Assembly (NCBI RefSeq): GCF_050624435.1
Contig: NC_134543.1
Span: forward strand, 126,571,475 to 126,635,474
Reading direction: 5' to 3'
Origin: Tenrec ecaudatus
Lineage: Eukaryota; Chordata; Mammalia; Afrosoricida; Tenrecidae
DNA length: 64,000 nt
The notes beneath the pieces are model-generated. The model was not told where the DNA came from. It did not search any database and was given only the letters and a program-made list of their open reading frames with translations. Position numbers and translations under genes: made by a program. Positions 46,911 through 59,300 of the stretch are shown here, piece after piece. The number at the start of each line of letters is the position of its first letter. Positions within the stretch are counted from its first letter, which is position 1.

Positions 46911-46918
46911 GTCTAAAG

Positions 46919-49594
46919 TTTTTCAACAATTCAAAAGATCCTTCACTCATGCAATCCCTTTGGATATAATCTATTTTAAAATAGGGTAAAATTCTGTTTT
47001 AAATCCTCTGAAGTACATTTCCTCATATGCTCAGTAACCTCTGAATCTGTTATCTATTAGCCCTTCCCAAACTGTGGCCTGCATCTTTCTTCCCTAATAA
47101 AGGGGCTTTCTTCTTTAACCAAGTCTATTAGTCAAATAATTCTTCATCTTGTCTTTCCCAGGGAACCTTTCCTAAGTGATTAAAATAGAGTCTTGATTTC
47201 GTCCTGCTCTGAGACATGCAGCACTTATGAAATACTTGCTACAGATTAATATTAATGTATTTAATTTTTAGATTCAAAATTAATGTAAATATTCATTTAA
47301 ATAGCAGTATAGCCTGTTTTTAATATTTAGTTCTATAAAAGTGTGACTGTCTTAGGTTATAAGGGCATAGATGGTAAAGACTTGGCGGTTTAATTACCTT
47401 GAACTTCACTTAGCACCACATTAACACAATGAGGTGCTTAATCTTTTCTGTAATTATGATCATAGAAGATAAAAATAAAACTAGAATTACAGTGAACCTT
47501 TCTTGTAAAGTTAATGAATTTAAGTTGGTAAGATGTCATTTATATTTAGACAAAATAGCTTCTGGTTAGAATGAGCATTTCTAATATTAGGAAACAGTAT
47601 TGTATACAAAGAATTGAGGTGAAAAGTTAATTTGCTAGGTCAGAGGATAATTTATCCTATTTTTGTATTTAAAAACAATTTACATAAGTACTTAGTAATA
47701 TTTCCAACTATTATTTGCATGGCCACTGAACATGAATATTGTCTAATAGGAAAAATAACAAATCCTGATACATTTCAGCTAAAATGATACACCGTGGGAT
47801 TTTTTAAAGTGTGAGAGCACTCTGAGGACCCTGATGGGAGGGCCATGTGTGACCTCTTCTTGCTACATCTGTCCAAGAATGAGTCCTGTGTGCTGGCCAT
47901 CAGACATTCCTCCAACCGCCTTGTTCTTTTGCAGATTCTGACACCAATTATCCCTCCCAGGACACTGTCCTTCTCTACGGGGCTTGGCAATCTGTTTCAA
48001 GAGCTACACAGACCTCACAGACAAGACTCATGATTGTGGGCATTTCTTGGGGAACCTACAAGGTTACATCAAGTCAGGACCAGAAAATGTTAAGGAGACA
48101 GTTATTTTGTCTCCAGGACTTCTCAGCATGGCTGGTAGTCATCTCTCCCTCCTCCTTAGCCTCTTGCACTTGTGGTCACTAGAACAGTGTTTCAAAGATT
48201 CTTTCACACTGATAAATGCCCACAGGGCACTCTCTCTGTTAGCTGTTCTTTGCCTGAAGGCACTCAGCTTCACTAACTGTGGGTCTGGAAGTTCACTGCT
48301 GTGCATTAAGGCACTGCTCCTTTGTTCTCATGAGACTCTTCTGCTCCATCTCATTGTCTTGGTGCTGCTGGGTCTTGTGCCTCTGCTGACTAACATTGCT
48401 GGCAGTGATCTCAGTGAGCTTCACTAGTGGCTTTTCTTTCTCAATGGTTGTGGGATTCCTTCTGCTGAATCTAAGGTGACTCCCTTCTATACTCAACAGA
48501 ATGGCAAAAACGGTCCAATCCTTGAATGAGAGACCTTCATGTCCTTTACCTGCTCTCAAGGTGGGAGTTACAAAGACTGTGGCCGGAAGAGCCATAACAA
48601 GCAATTTCACTCTACCGCACACTTTCATTACTGAATATTAAGCTACTACAAGCTTATCAAACATATTTTCATAGTAGTGCTTCAAATTTGTGGAATAGAG
48701 AGGTTCCCTGAGAGGAAAAATCAAAACAGATCTGTTTTTCTTTACAGAAAAGAACAGATTCTCTATGTATTCTAAGAAGGGGGGTCCAAAGACCTAGTGT
48801 AGGACAATGCTAATCAGAATACAGCAAAGAGGAAGGATCACGTAAAATATGTATATATCTACAACGTTCATGGGACCAGAAGATTTAAGGTATATCTCCA
48901 TTTTCTCTTATTTTATATTTTCCTGAATTTCTTATGCATATGTGATAGGAAAGACTATTAGACTTTTGGTCTGTGTTACCATTTTTAAGTACTTTGTATT
49001 TAATTCATTTTTCTTACAAAATAAATATATCATCTTTCATTTAATCCCCTATGCAATTTTCATATATCGCCATTTCAAAAAAGGCAAGAAAGCAAAATTA
49101 CTCTTGATTCTGATATCATGATAGTCACATCTAAAGGCTGCAGGTACATGATTAAAATATGCTAACATTTTCATAATTTAACAGACTAAAGAACAAAAAG
49201 ATTTAGAAAAATATTCCAAGGCAATTTACTGGTTTGGAACGTGTGGTAAACAGCTGGAATAATGGAAGTTAACACAACAGTAACCATCTTTTGCACTGAG
49301 CCCCCCCACACAGTAGGAAGGATTAACTGCTATCAGTTCTTGCTTGCATTTGCCATGGGGCTTCACTTTGAAAATGAAGAGAAAACTGGAGAATTCTTAC
49401 CGGCAACTTATTACCTAAACTTCATATGCAAAATGAGGACAGCATTGATTAAAATCAGATTTCAACTCTATCAATATCAATTCAGAAAGGAAAGCTAGCT
49501 CTTGAAAATTGATGAAGATAAGAATGTGGATCATTGACATTCATATAGCATATTTTAGGTAATAAGGAATGTTACAGTACAATTTAAAAAAAGA
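46919..49594 (+). other. intron; unexplained mRNA-like block at about 47810-48630
   Basis: Mostly AT-rich intron. The block 47810-48630 is less AT-rich, and its minus strand carries frames such as 48293-48628 (111 codons, hydrophobic N-terminus, Gln/Lys-rich C-terminus) and 47775-47990 (cysteines, CSKKRS). It could be a decayed processed pseudogene, but I do not recognise a parent and see no tail or target duplication. Confidence 0.4.
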
Positions 49595-49775
49595 AAGCCT
49601 CATCATCATTGAGTTGGTTATGACTCATAGGGAACCCACAGGACAGAGTGGGTTTCTGAGACTACCTCTGTACGGGAGTAGAAAACTTCATCTTTCTTTC
49701 TAGCAGAGGTTGGGGCTTCGAACTTGCTGGCCTTTGGGTTAAGAGCCAAATGCTAAAGGGCAGGGTAGAAATCCC
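49595..49775 (-). mobile_element. AfroSINE copy
   Basis: TCATTGAGTTGGTTATGACT, CATAGGGAACCCACAGGACA, TAGCAGAGGTTGGGGCTTCG and GGTTAAGAGCCAAATGC follow the complement of the SINE from tail to head. Confidence 0.75.
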
Positions 49776-49918
49776 CTGGAGGTTCCCAAGGCTGTGTAAC
49801 GCATTAAGGGAGAAGAAGGCTTGGTCTTTCTTCTTTGGAATTTAGGACTTGCAGATCACAGCCCAATGAAACCACTATGACCTCAGGGCTCATAGTGTAT
49901 AACAGAATCTTTTCTTTT

Positions 49919-50232
49919 GCCTTTTTCTTAAATCATTTTATTGGGGGCTCGTACAACTCATCAAAATCCATCCATCCATCCATTGTGTCTAGCACATTTG
50001 TACATTTGTGGCCCTCATCATTGTCAAAACATTTGCTTTCTACTTGAGCCCTTGGAATCAGCTCCTCATTTTCCCCCCTTCCTCCCTTCCCTCATGAACC
50101 CTTAATAATTTATAAATTATTATTATTTTGTCATATCTTACAGCGTCTGATGTCTGTCTATACCCACTTTTCTGTTGTCCAACCCCCAGGGAGGAGGTTA
50201 TATGTAGATATTTGTAACCAGTTCCACCTTTC
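49919..50232 (-). mobile_element. L1 3'-terminal fragment
   Basis: TTTTATTGGGGGCTCGTAC, a (CCAT)n patch at 49968-49984, GCTTTCTACTTGAGCCC, TTTATAAATTATTATTATTT and GGGAGGAGGTTATATGTAG match the L1 3'UTR. This copy is the best local reference for recognising the L1-derived segments that follow the E-box arrays. Confidence 0.85.
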
Positions 50233-50282
50233 TCCCTCATCCTCCATTTTCTCTTATTTACATTTTCCTGAATTTCTTATAC

Positions 50283-50954
50283 ATATGCGATAGGTGAGAT
50301 TGAACTGCTGACCCTGTGCTTCACACTGCAATATGCTAAATCAGCTAATGAAAATTTTATGGTTCATAATGATCTGATCTGCAATTACTTGTTGGAAGAG
50401 CAAAAAAGAAATAGGATAAAGCTGGAACAGGATGAATTGTGGTTAAAATAACCAAAGCAAAGCAACCAAAAAAAAAAATCCCTCCTACAAACTCACAGCC
50501 ATCAAGTTGATTCAGACTCATAGCGATGTTGTAGAACAGAGCAGGACCTCCCTCGTTTTCCCAGACTGTAAATCTTCAGAGGGACAGAGGTCTCTCTCCA
50601 TCTTTCCCACTGGGATTGAGTGGTGGATTCAAACTGCTGACTGTGGGGTTTGTAGCTCCAATCAGAAAGTATTGTCTAAAAGTTTTAGCCTACTGGGAAA
50701 ATATTTTAACGTGAAATAAATAAATAAACATGATAAACAGATAAAAGGAAAAATTACAAATAAAACAATAATGGGTCTCACCAATTTAATCAAAGTGAGC
50801 AGCAATTTGAAATACATATAAGGTAAAGACCTTCAGATATTATTCATTAAGGTATGCCGTATGGGAATTTTAACGGAAAATAATTCCATAAGTTACATTC
50901 TATGAACAGTAATAAGTAAGATGTTCTCTGAGAATATACCTTAAGTTATAATGC
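50283..50954. repeat. tandem-duplicated unit A, left copy (contains AfroSINE at about 50495-50680)
   Basis: Nearly identical to 51965-52571 with its continuation after 53384, offset by about 1670 bp. It runs from GAACTGCTGACCCTGTGC to TTAAGTTATAATGC, where E-box array 2 starts at once. In the right copy the same point continues into ordinary sequence (ATAATGCAATCAAGTGAC). The embedded SINE reads CATCAAGTTGATTCAGACTC (-). Confidence 0.92.
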
Positions 50955-51634
50955 GGTCACGTGCTCAGGTGGGCGTGGTCACGTGAGCTGGTTTGCGGGT
51001 CGCGTGCGCAAGCGGGCGTGGTCACGTGTGCTGGTTGGCGGGTCACGTGCCCAGGCGGGCGTGGTCACGTGCACTGGTTGGCTGTTAACGTGCACAGGTG
51101 GGAGTGGTCACGTGCGCTGGTTGACGGGTCACGTGCCCAAGCAGGCATGGTCACGTGTGCAGGTTGGCAGGTAACGTTCTCAGGTGGGCGTGGTCACAAG
51201 GGCTGGTTGGCGGGTCACGTGCGCAAGCGGGTGTGGTCACGTGCGCTGGTTGGCGGGTCACGTGCGCAGGTGGGCGTGGTCATGCGCGCTTGCGACAGCA
51301 GTCACCTGAGCAGTTTGGCACGGTCACGGTGCCAAGCTGGGCGCGGTTACGTGCACAGGTGGGCGTGGTCACGTGCGCTGGTTGGCCACCTGCACAGATG
51401 GGACTGGTCACGTGCAGGAGTAGTCATGGTCGCTCGCAAGCGCTGGTCACGTGCGCAGATGCGCGGAGTCACGTGCCCTGGTAAGGGTGGTCCGTTCGGG
51501 GGTGGGCACTTGTTGGCGGGTCACGTGCGCGGGTGGGCGCGGTCAGGTGCATTGGTCCGCGTGTTCACGTGCGCAGGCGGGACGGTCACCTGTGGATGTG
51601 GGGGTGGTCACGTGAGCAGGCGGGCCTGGTCACG
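50955..51634 (+). repeat. E-box minisatellite array 2
   Basis: About 16 dimers of alternating 22-bp (GGTCACGTGCGC + AGGTGGGCGT) and 21-bp (GGTCACGTGCGC + TGGTTGGCG) monomers, giving a 43-bp higher unit. The palindrome CACGTG is kept in most units. The array joins unit A on the left and an L1 3'UTR-derived segment on the right. Confidence 0.97.
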
Positions 51635-51964
51635 CCCCCCTTTTCCTGAACACTTAATAGTTTATAAATAATTATTTTCTCTTATCTTACAGTGCCCGCC
51701 GTCTCCCCTCACCCACCTTCCCATTGCCCATCTCCCAGCGAGGAGGTTCCCCATAGATCCCCAAGATCGGTTCTCTCTTTCTACACCACCCTGCCTCTCG
51801 GTGTCGCCACTCCCACCGCTGGTCCTGAGGGTTTCATCCGTCGTAGGGAGTGACCAAGGCCAAGGTAACTGAGAGCAATTACTGAAACCAGAATGAAGGC
51901 TGAACATGGGATAGGTTGTAACTCTTAATGGGAGCAGAAAGCCTCATTTTTCTTTCATGAAGGG
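51635..51964 (-). mobile_element. array-associated tail: L1 3'UTR segment plus partial AfroSINE
   Basis: After a CCCCCC/TTTTCC junction, TGAACACTTAATAGTTTAT, CAGCGAGGAGGTTCCCCATA and ACCGCTGGTCCTGAGGG align with the L1 3'UTR seen at 50090-50230 and 22080-22190, in the antisense direction. From about 51915, GGAGCAGAAAGCCTCATTTT is the complement of an AfroSINE body. The same tail follows array 3 (59689) and array 4 (inverted, 62443-62860). Confidence 0.85.
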
Positions 51965-52571
51965 TTGGTGAGTTTCAACTGCTGACCCTGTGCTTCACAG
52001 TGCAATATGCTAAATCAGCTAATGACAATTTTATGGTTCATAATGATCTGATCTGCAATTACTTGTTGGAAGAGCAAAAAAGAAATAGGATAAAGCTGGA
52101 ACAGGATGAATTGTGGTTAAAATAACCAAAGCAAAGCAACCAAAAAAATCCCTCCTACAAACTCACAGCCATCAAGTTGATTCAGACTCATAGCGATGTT
52201 GTAGAACAGAGCAGGACCTCCCTCGTTTTCCCAGACTGTAAATCTTCAGAGGGACAGAGGTCTCTCTCCATCTTTCCCACTGGGATTGAGTGGTGGATTC
52301 AAACTGCTGACTGTGGGGTTTGTAGCTCCAATCAGAAAGTATTGTCTAAAAGTTTTAGCCTACTGGGAAAATATTTTAACGTGAAATAAATAAATAAACT
52401 TGATAAACAGATAAAAGGAAATATTACAAATAAAACAAGACTGGGGCTCACCAATTTAATCAAAGTGAGCAGCAATTTGAAATACATATAAGGAAAAGAC
52501 CTTCAGATATTATTCATTAACGTATGCCGTATGGGAATTTTCACTGAAAATAATTCCATAAGTTACTTTCT
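51965..52571. repeat. unit A, right copy (contains AfroSINE at about 52165-52350)
   Basis: The counterpart of 50283-50890, interrupted at CATAAGTTACTTTCT by an L1 insertion and resuming at 53384. It differs from the left copy by scattered single-base changes only. Confidence 0.92.
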
Positions 52572-53368
52572 TTTTTTTTTTTTAACAATTTATTGGGGCT
52601 CATACAATTCTTATCACAGTTCATACATATACATACATCAATTGTATAAAGCACATCTGTACAGTCTTTGCCCTAATCATTTTTTTCTCCTCTTTTCTTT
52701 TTTTACATTTTATTAGGGACTCATACAACTCTTATCACCATCCATACATATACATACATCAATTGTATAAAGCACATCCATACATTCCCTGCCCCAATCA
52801 TTCTCAAGGCATTTGCTCTCCACTTAAGCCCCCTGCATCAGGTCCTCTTTTTTTTCCCCTCCCTCCCCTTGCCCCCCTCCCTCATGTGCCCTTGGTAATT
52901 TATACATCGTTATTTTGTCATATCTTGACCTATCCGGAGTCTCCCTTCCCCCCTTCTCTGCTGTCCCTCTCCCAGGGAAGAGGTCACATGTGGATCCTTG
53001 TAATCAGTTCCCCCCTTCCAACCCACTCACCCTCCACTCTCCCAGCATCGTCCCTCACACCCTTGGTCCTGAAGGTATCATCCACCCTGGATTCCCTGTA
53101 CCTCCAGCCCTCATATGTACCAGTGTACAGCCTCTGTCCTACCCAGGCCTGCAAGGTAGAATTCGGATCATGGTAGTTGGGGGGAGGAAGCATCCAGGAT
53201 CTAGGGGAAAGCTGTGTTCTTCATCGGTACTACCTCGCACCCTAATTAACCCATCTCCTCTCCTAAATCCCTCTATGAGGGCATCTCCATTGGCCGACAC
53301 TTGGGCCTTGGGTCTCCACTCGGCACTTCCCCCTTCATTTAATATGGTATATATACACATATACATAT
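52572..53368 (-). mobile_element. 5'-truncated L1 with 15-bp target duplication
   Basis: T-run start, then the doubled 3'-end structure (AACAATTTATTGGGGCTC and ACATTTTATTAGGGACTC), matching the subfamily of the full-length copy at 21.7 kb. It is flanked by CATAAGTTACTTTCT at 52557-52571 and 53369-53383. Unit A's left copy has an empty site (CATAAGTTACATTCT), so this insertion followed the duplication. Confidence 0.95.
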
Positions 53369-53383
53369 CATAAGTTACTTTCT

Positions 53384-53948
53384 ATGAACAGTAATAAGTA
53401 AGATCTTCTCTGAGAATATAACTTAAGTTATAATGCAATCAAGTGACTTGAAGGAAAATGAAATGTATGTCACCTGGAAATAATTCTCAGAGAATTCTAA
53501 GATGGAGAAATCCAAAAATCAGAGCGAGAACCTTCAGAACATTTTTGTTGCGTATACATAAATATATTTTATTGATGGGTCATATTGCACATCTCATTTG
53601 TATGATAGTATAATTACTTTATCACAAGTTGCAGCTAATTCCCCTTGCCTAGAGTAGCATATGTCATTTTCAAATAATCCCTTCCTGGGTCAAGTCATCG
53701 TCAAATTCACAGAGAGCCTTGTAAAGTGATTTTGGGTAGACACATGGAGAGTGCACAGCTTAAACTTTTTTTCACTGAACAGATAAAGCAAGGTAGGGAT
53801 ATTGTTTTACAAATGTTTCCTTGAAAGAAGTATATCTTTCTGAGCCTGAAAAACATTAAATTGATATATTTAGGGAATAATATATAAGGCTAAGCAGAAT
53901 AAATCTGAAAAGTTAAGTAGCTCTACAAAAAAAAAAGATGAAAGTGAG
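53384..53948 (+). other. remainder of unit A locus and unique intron
   Basis: 53384-53440 is the continuation of unit A; the rest is AT-rich intron with no gene. Confidence 0.6.
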
Positions 53949-54361
53949 TGTGCTTGGCCAGGTTGACTAGAGAAAAAAACCCAGCAACACTCATGTGTGT
54001 ATAAGAAGGAGCTTTCTATCGAGAAGCATTATATATCAAGAAAACAGCCCAGGCAAACTCAAGTTCCTAAGTCCTACACGAGTCCATAAGTTCCTCTTTA
54101 GACTCACAAAGCCCCATGAAACAATGCCGAATGCAGGAAGATCACAGGCCAGTGGGTGCAAAGTCGTGTGGATCCGATGCCATCGGGGTCAGGCGGCAGG
54201 AATGAAGGCAGAGAGATAGGAAGAGGTTCCCAGGGCCTTCCTGATGACAAGGCCATGCCCACAAGGAGGTACCACCATGCTGTGACCCGATTGACAAGCT
54301 AGACTCCCCTCCTGTCCTTTTAGAAATCTTCAAGTTGACACGAACTTATGTAACTAGCACA
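53949..54361 (-). mobile_element. LTR-like repeat, family R
   Basis: TGTGCTTGGCCAGGTTGAC at the left, CAGGAAGATCACAGGCCAGT inside and AACTTATGTAACTAGCACA at the right are the complement of the family R termini. It has the same orientation as the copy at 55651. Confidence 0.65.
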
Positions 54362-55550
54362 GACCACCCCTGATGAACTTAACACCTTTCCACAACTCTT
54401 TAACCATAGACAATTTTAAAACAAAACAATCATAAAATCATGGTTGCATCTAACAGTATCAAACTAAAATGCATACTACTCAAAATGTGCCAGCCTCATT
54501 GACATACTATAAGTAAACAAAACACTTTAAATACTAGAAGTAGACCATTTAAATTCTATAAGTAAACAAAACAAAAATATTCTATGCCTAACATTGCAAT
54601 TATGGGAACACCTACATCATCATTCTATCATCCTATCAACATTTCCCCCCACCCATCCACGTTGGTAAGCCACCGTCTTCGTGCCTTTATCTTCCACATT
54701 CCGGGTGTCCAGTGTCTCTACTGCCCCTTCTAGCAAGCCAGTACTCTGAGGATACAAGCATTTTCGTTGATGCGAAGAATCTCATTCTAGTTGGCACCTG
54801 CGTGTCTGCATCCATCGTCAAAGTGAAAGCAGGACAGGCCATCCCTAAAGTCAGCAGGAAGATGCACCGATTCACAAGCTCCAAAATCTTTTCTTCATTT
54901 GGTCGACTCGTTGTGGGCCACCTCACTTGGCCTCACTCAGGTGCCCATGGGCTGTCTTGACTTTTGACCGAGAGTCCCTGTCACAAATACTCACCCACCT
55001 TAGCCCCCTTGTGCTAAGTCATGTCATAGGCTCAGGTTCCCACAGCTCTTTCAACTTGAGACCAGGCAATCTGCTCTTGTTTGCAACTCTAGTCCCTGTG
55101 AACTAGGTCCACAGGTGTCCGTGGCCAGATGCGCTATTCATATTTCCCACGAATCATTTCTATGATGCGTTATAGCAATAAAAATAGATAGAAAAGATCG
55201 ATGTAATCCTAATACAGTCAGATAGTAAACACATTCTGAAAACATTCCAATTGAATCCTTTCTGATCTAAACGGTCCCATTCACATGCATTATGGTCTTA
55301 GGCCTCTGGTGGCACCAAGCTAGGACCAGGCCTTTGGTCACCCAGTTTGGCTAACCAGCATGGCCTCAGAGACGTTCGAAGGGTATTTTTGCCCCCACGC
55401 ACTCAAAATTTACACCCGTCACATTCACTTTTACAAAGTTTCAGGCAGAAATAACCAAATACAACTTCTGGGCATCAGAACCTTCACTTCCCATGTCCTT
55501 CTCCTGAAGAGAACAAGTAAGATACATGACTATATTTGACCTCCAAGTAG
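54362..55550. other. no gene; possible internal part of a non-autonomous LTR element
   Basis: It lies between two family R copies in the same orientation (53949 and 55651). Frames at 54687-54960 on both strands are unrecognised. The LTR copies are clearly different from one another, so a single element is only a possibility. Confidence 0.3.
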
Positions 55551-56290
55551 TCAAAGAGAAAAGACTACCAGAAAGCAGAGGTCAGGCAAGCATCCTCTCT
55601 CCGCCTTCATGATTTGTTTCTCTAGTATTCCACTCCCTAGGTACCATATGGTGTAAGGCCAGGTTGACTAGAGAAACAAATGCAGTGAGATTCATATATG
55701 TGGAAGAAAAAGCTTTCTATCAAGAAGTAATTGTGAATCAGGAAAACATCCCAACCCAGTCCAACTGAAGTCCATAAGTCTAATAGTAGTCCATAAGCCT
55801 AATAGTAGTTCTTCCCAGACTCATGAAGCCACATGCACTGTCGCTGAATGCAGGAATGTCGCAGGTTGGTGGGTGCAACGTCTTGTGGATCTAATGGCTG
55901 TGCGCACATCTCCAGAGGTCTTGCAGCCACCAGGGTCAGGCAACAGGAAGCTGAAGCCAGAGAGAGAGGAGGAGGTTCCCAGAACTCTCCGTAGTAGGAA
56001 GCCACGCACATAACACAAGGAGATACCATTAGGCATAATTGGAAGGCTGCACTCCACCCTGTACTTTGATAAATCTTTAAGTTGACATGAGATGATGTGC
56101 ATTTGTATTCGTACTGGGAAGTAAGATGCTAATAAGATGATGTAGACATCTAAAGAAGACAGAGTAAGTTTTAAAAAAAACCAGCTATGAAGTTATTAGT
56201 TTCTAGGCTTTGCTAAGTTAATTTCCCATGTAATGTTCAGAAAAATATGAATAATAATATCGCTAACTAATGTATAGAATTATTTTATAG
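55551..56290. repeat. duplicated unit C, copy 2
   Basis: Matches 12550-13276 including the flanks of its family R element (55651 to about 56100, -). It ends GAATTATTTTATAG at 56290, about 45 bp before E-box array 3. Confidence 0.9.
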
Positions 56291-56334
56291 AGTGGCATGA
56301 ACATACTGATAATGAAATTAATGTTAATTACATT

Positions 56335-59300
56335 GGCGTGGTCACGTGCCCTGGTTGGCTTGGTCACGTGCGCAGGTGGGCGTGGTCCCGTGCGCGGGCG
56401 GGCCTGGTCACGTGCGCGGACGGGCGTGGTCACGTGCGGAGGTTGGCGTGGTCACGTGCGTAGGTAGGCTTCGTCCCGCGCACCGGTAGGTGTGGTCACG
56501 TGCGCAGGTGGGTTTGGTCACGTGAGCCGTTGGGCGTGATCACGTGAGGAGATTGGCATGGACACGTGCGTGGGTGGGCATGGTCACGAGCTTAAGTGCC
56601 CGTAGTCACTTGCTCAGTTTGGTGTGGTCACGGGCGCAGGTGCCTGTGGTCACGTGCGGAGTGGGCGTGGTAACGTGCTCTGGTTGGTGGGTCACGTGCG
56701 CAAGTGGGCGTGGTCACGCGCGCTGGTTGGCGGGTCACATGCATAGGAGGGCGTGGAGACGTGCGCTGGTTGGCGGGTCACGTGCGCAGGTGGGCGTGGT
56801 CACGCAGGCAAGTGCCCGCAGTCACGTGCGCAGTTCGACGTGGTCACGTGTGCAGGTGGGCGTGGCCACGTGCGCAGGGGTGCGAGGTCACGTGCGCCGG
56901 TTGGTGGGTCTCGTGCGCAGGTGGGCGTGGTCACGCGCGCTGGTTAGCAGGTCACGTGCATAGGCGGGCGTGGTCACGTGCCCAGGCGGGTGTGGTCACG
57001 TGTGCTGGTTGGCTGGTCACGTGCTCAAGCGGGCGTGGTCACGTGCGCTGGTTGGCGGGTCACGTGCCCAGGCGGGCGTGGTCACGTGCGCTGGTTGGCG
57101 GGTCACGCGCGTAGGTGGGCGTGGTCACGTGCGCTGGTTGGCGAGTCATGTTCTCAGGCGGGAGTGGTCACGTGCTCTGTTTGGTGCGGTCACGTGTGCA
57201 AGTGGGCGTGGTCACGTGCCAGGCGGACATGGTAACATGCGCTGGTTGGCTGGTCACGTGCCCAGGCGGGTGTGGTCACGTGCGCTGTTTGGCGGGTCAC
57301 GTGCCTTGGAGGGCGTGGTCACGTGCGCTGGTTGGCGGGTCACGTGCTCAGGTGGGCGTGGTCACGTGAGCTGGTTGGCGAGTCACTTGCGCAAGCGGGC
57401 GTGGTCACGTGCGCTGGTTGGCGGGTCACGTGCGCAAGCAGGCGTGGTCACGTGAGCTTGTTGGCGAGTCACTGCGCTTGCGGGCGTGGTCACGTGCGCT
57501 GGTTGGCGGGTCACGTGCATAGGAGGGCGTGGAGACGTGCGCTGGTTGGCGGGTCACGTGCGCAGGTGGGCGTGGTCACGCAGGCAAGTGCCCGCAGTCA
57601 CGTGCGCAGTTCGACGTGGTCACGTGTGCAGGTGGGCGTGGCCACGTGCGCAGGGGTGTGAGGTCACGTGCGCCGGTTGGCGGGTCTCGTGCGCAGGTGG
57701 GCGTGGTCACGTTGGAGATTGGCATGGACACGTGCGTGGGTGGGCATGGTCACGTGCTTAAGTGCCCGTAGTCACTTGCTCAGTTTGGTGTGGTCACGGG
57801 TGCAGGTGCCTGTGGTCACGTGCGGAGTGGGCGTGGTAACGTGCTCTGGTTGGTGGGTCACGTGCGCAAGTGGGCGTGGTCATGTGCGCTGGTTGGCGGG
57901 TCACGTGCATAGGCGGGCGTAGTCAAGTGCGCAGCTGGGCGTGGTCACGTGTGCTGGTTGGCAGGTCAAGTGCTCTGGTGGGCGTGGTCACGTGCCCAGG
58001 CGGGTGTGGTCATGTGTGCTGGTTGGCTGGTCACGTGCTCAAGCGGGCGTGGTCACGTGCGCTGGTTGGCGGGTCACGTGCGCTGGTTGGCGAGCCACGT
58101 GCCCGCGTGGGCGTGGTCACGTGCGCTGTTTGGTGGGGTCACGTGTGCAGGTGGGCGTGGTCACGTGCGCTGGTTGGCGGGTCACATGCATAGGAGGGCG
58201 TGGAGACTTGCGCTGGTTGGCGGGTCACGTGCGCAGGTGGGCGTGGTCACGTAGGAAAGTGCCCGCAGTCACGTGCGCAGGTCAACGTGGTCACGTGTGC
58301 AGGTGGGCGTGGCCACGTGCTCAGGGGTGCGAGGTCACGTGCGCCGGTTGGCGAGTCTCGTGCACAGGTGGGCGTGGTCACGGGCGCTGGTTAGCAGGTC
58401 ACGTGCATAGGCGGGCATAGTCATTTGCGTAGCTGGGCGTGGTCACGTGTGCTGATTGGCAGGTCACGTGCTCAAGTGGGCGTGGTCACGTGTGCTTGTT
58501 GGCGAGCCATGTGCCCAGGTGGGCGTGGTCACGCGCGCTGTTTGGTGGGGTCACGCGTGCAGGTGGGCGTGGTCTCGTGCCCAGGCGGGCGTGGTCACGT
58601 GCCCAGGCGGGTGTGGTTACGTGCGCTGGTTGGCGGGTCACGCGCGTAGGTGGGCGTGGTCACGTGCGCTGGTTGGCGAGTCACGTGCTCAGGCGGGCGT
58701 GGTCACGTGCTCTGTTTGGTGCGGTCACGTGTGCAGGTGGGCGTGGTAACGTGCCAGGCGGACATGGAAACATGCGCTGGTTGGCTGGTCACGTGCCCAG
58801 GCGGGTGTGGTCACGTGCGCTGTTTGGCGGGTCATGTGCCCTGGAGGGCGTGGTCACGTGCGCTGCTTGGCGGGTCACGTGCTCAGGTGGGCATGGTCAC
58901 GTGAGCTGGTTGGCGCGCCACGTGCGCAAGCAGGCGTGGTCACGTGAGCTTGTTGGCAAGTCCCGTGTGCAAGCGGGCGTGGTAACGTGCACTGGTTGGC
59001 GGGTCATGTGCGCAAGTGGGCTTGGTCACGTGCGCTGGTTGGCGGGTCACGTGCGCAAGCAGGCGTGGTCACGTGAGCTGGTTGGCGGGTCACGTGCGCA
59101 AGCAGGCGTGGTCACGTGAGCTGGTTGGCGGGTCACATGCACAAGCGGGCGTGGTCACGTGCACTGGTTCGCCGGTCACGTGCGGAAGAGGGGAAGAGGG
59201 CGTGGTCACGTGCGTTGGTAGTCGGGTCACGTGCTCAGGTGGGCGTGGTCACGTACGTTGGTAGGCGGGTCACGTGCCCAGGCGGGCGTGGTCACGTGAG

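Noticed and set aside
48293-48628. 111-codon minus-strand frame with a hydrophobic start
   Set aside because: Parent unknown, no tail or target duplication seen; kept only as a remark, not called as a gene.
50507-52389. Identical 70-codon frames at 50507 and 52177
   Set aside because: They are the two copies of tandem-duplicated unit A and start within an AfroSINE.
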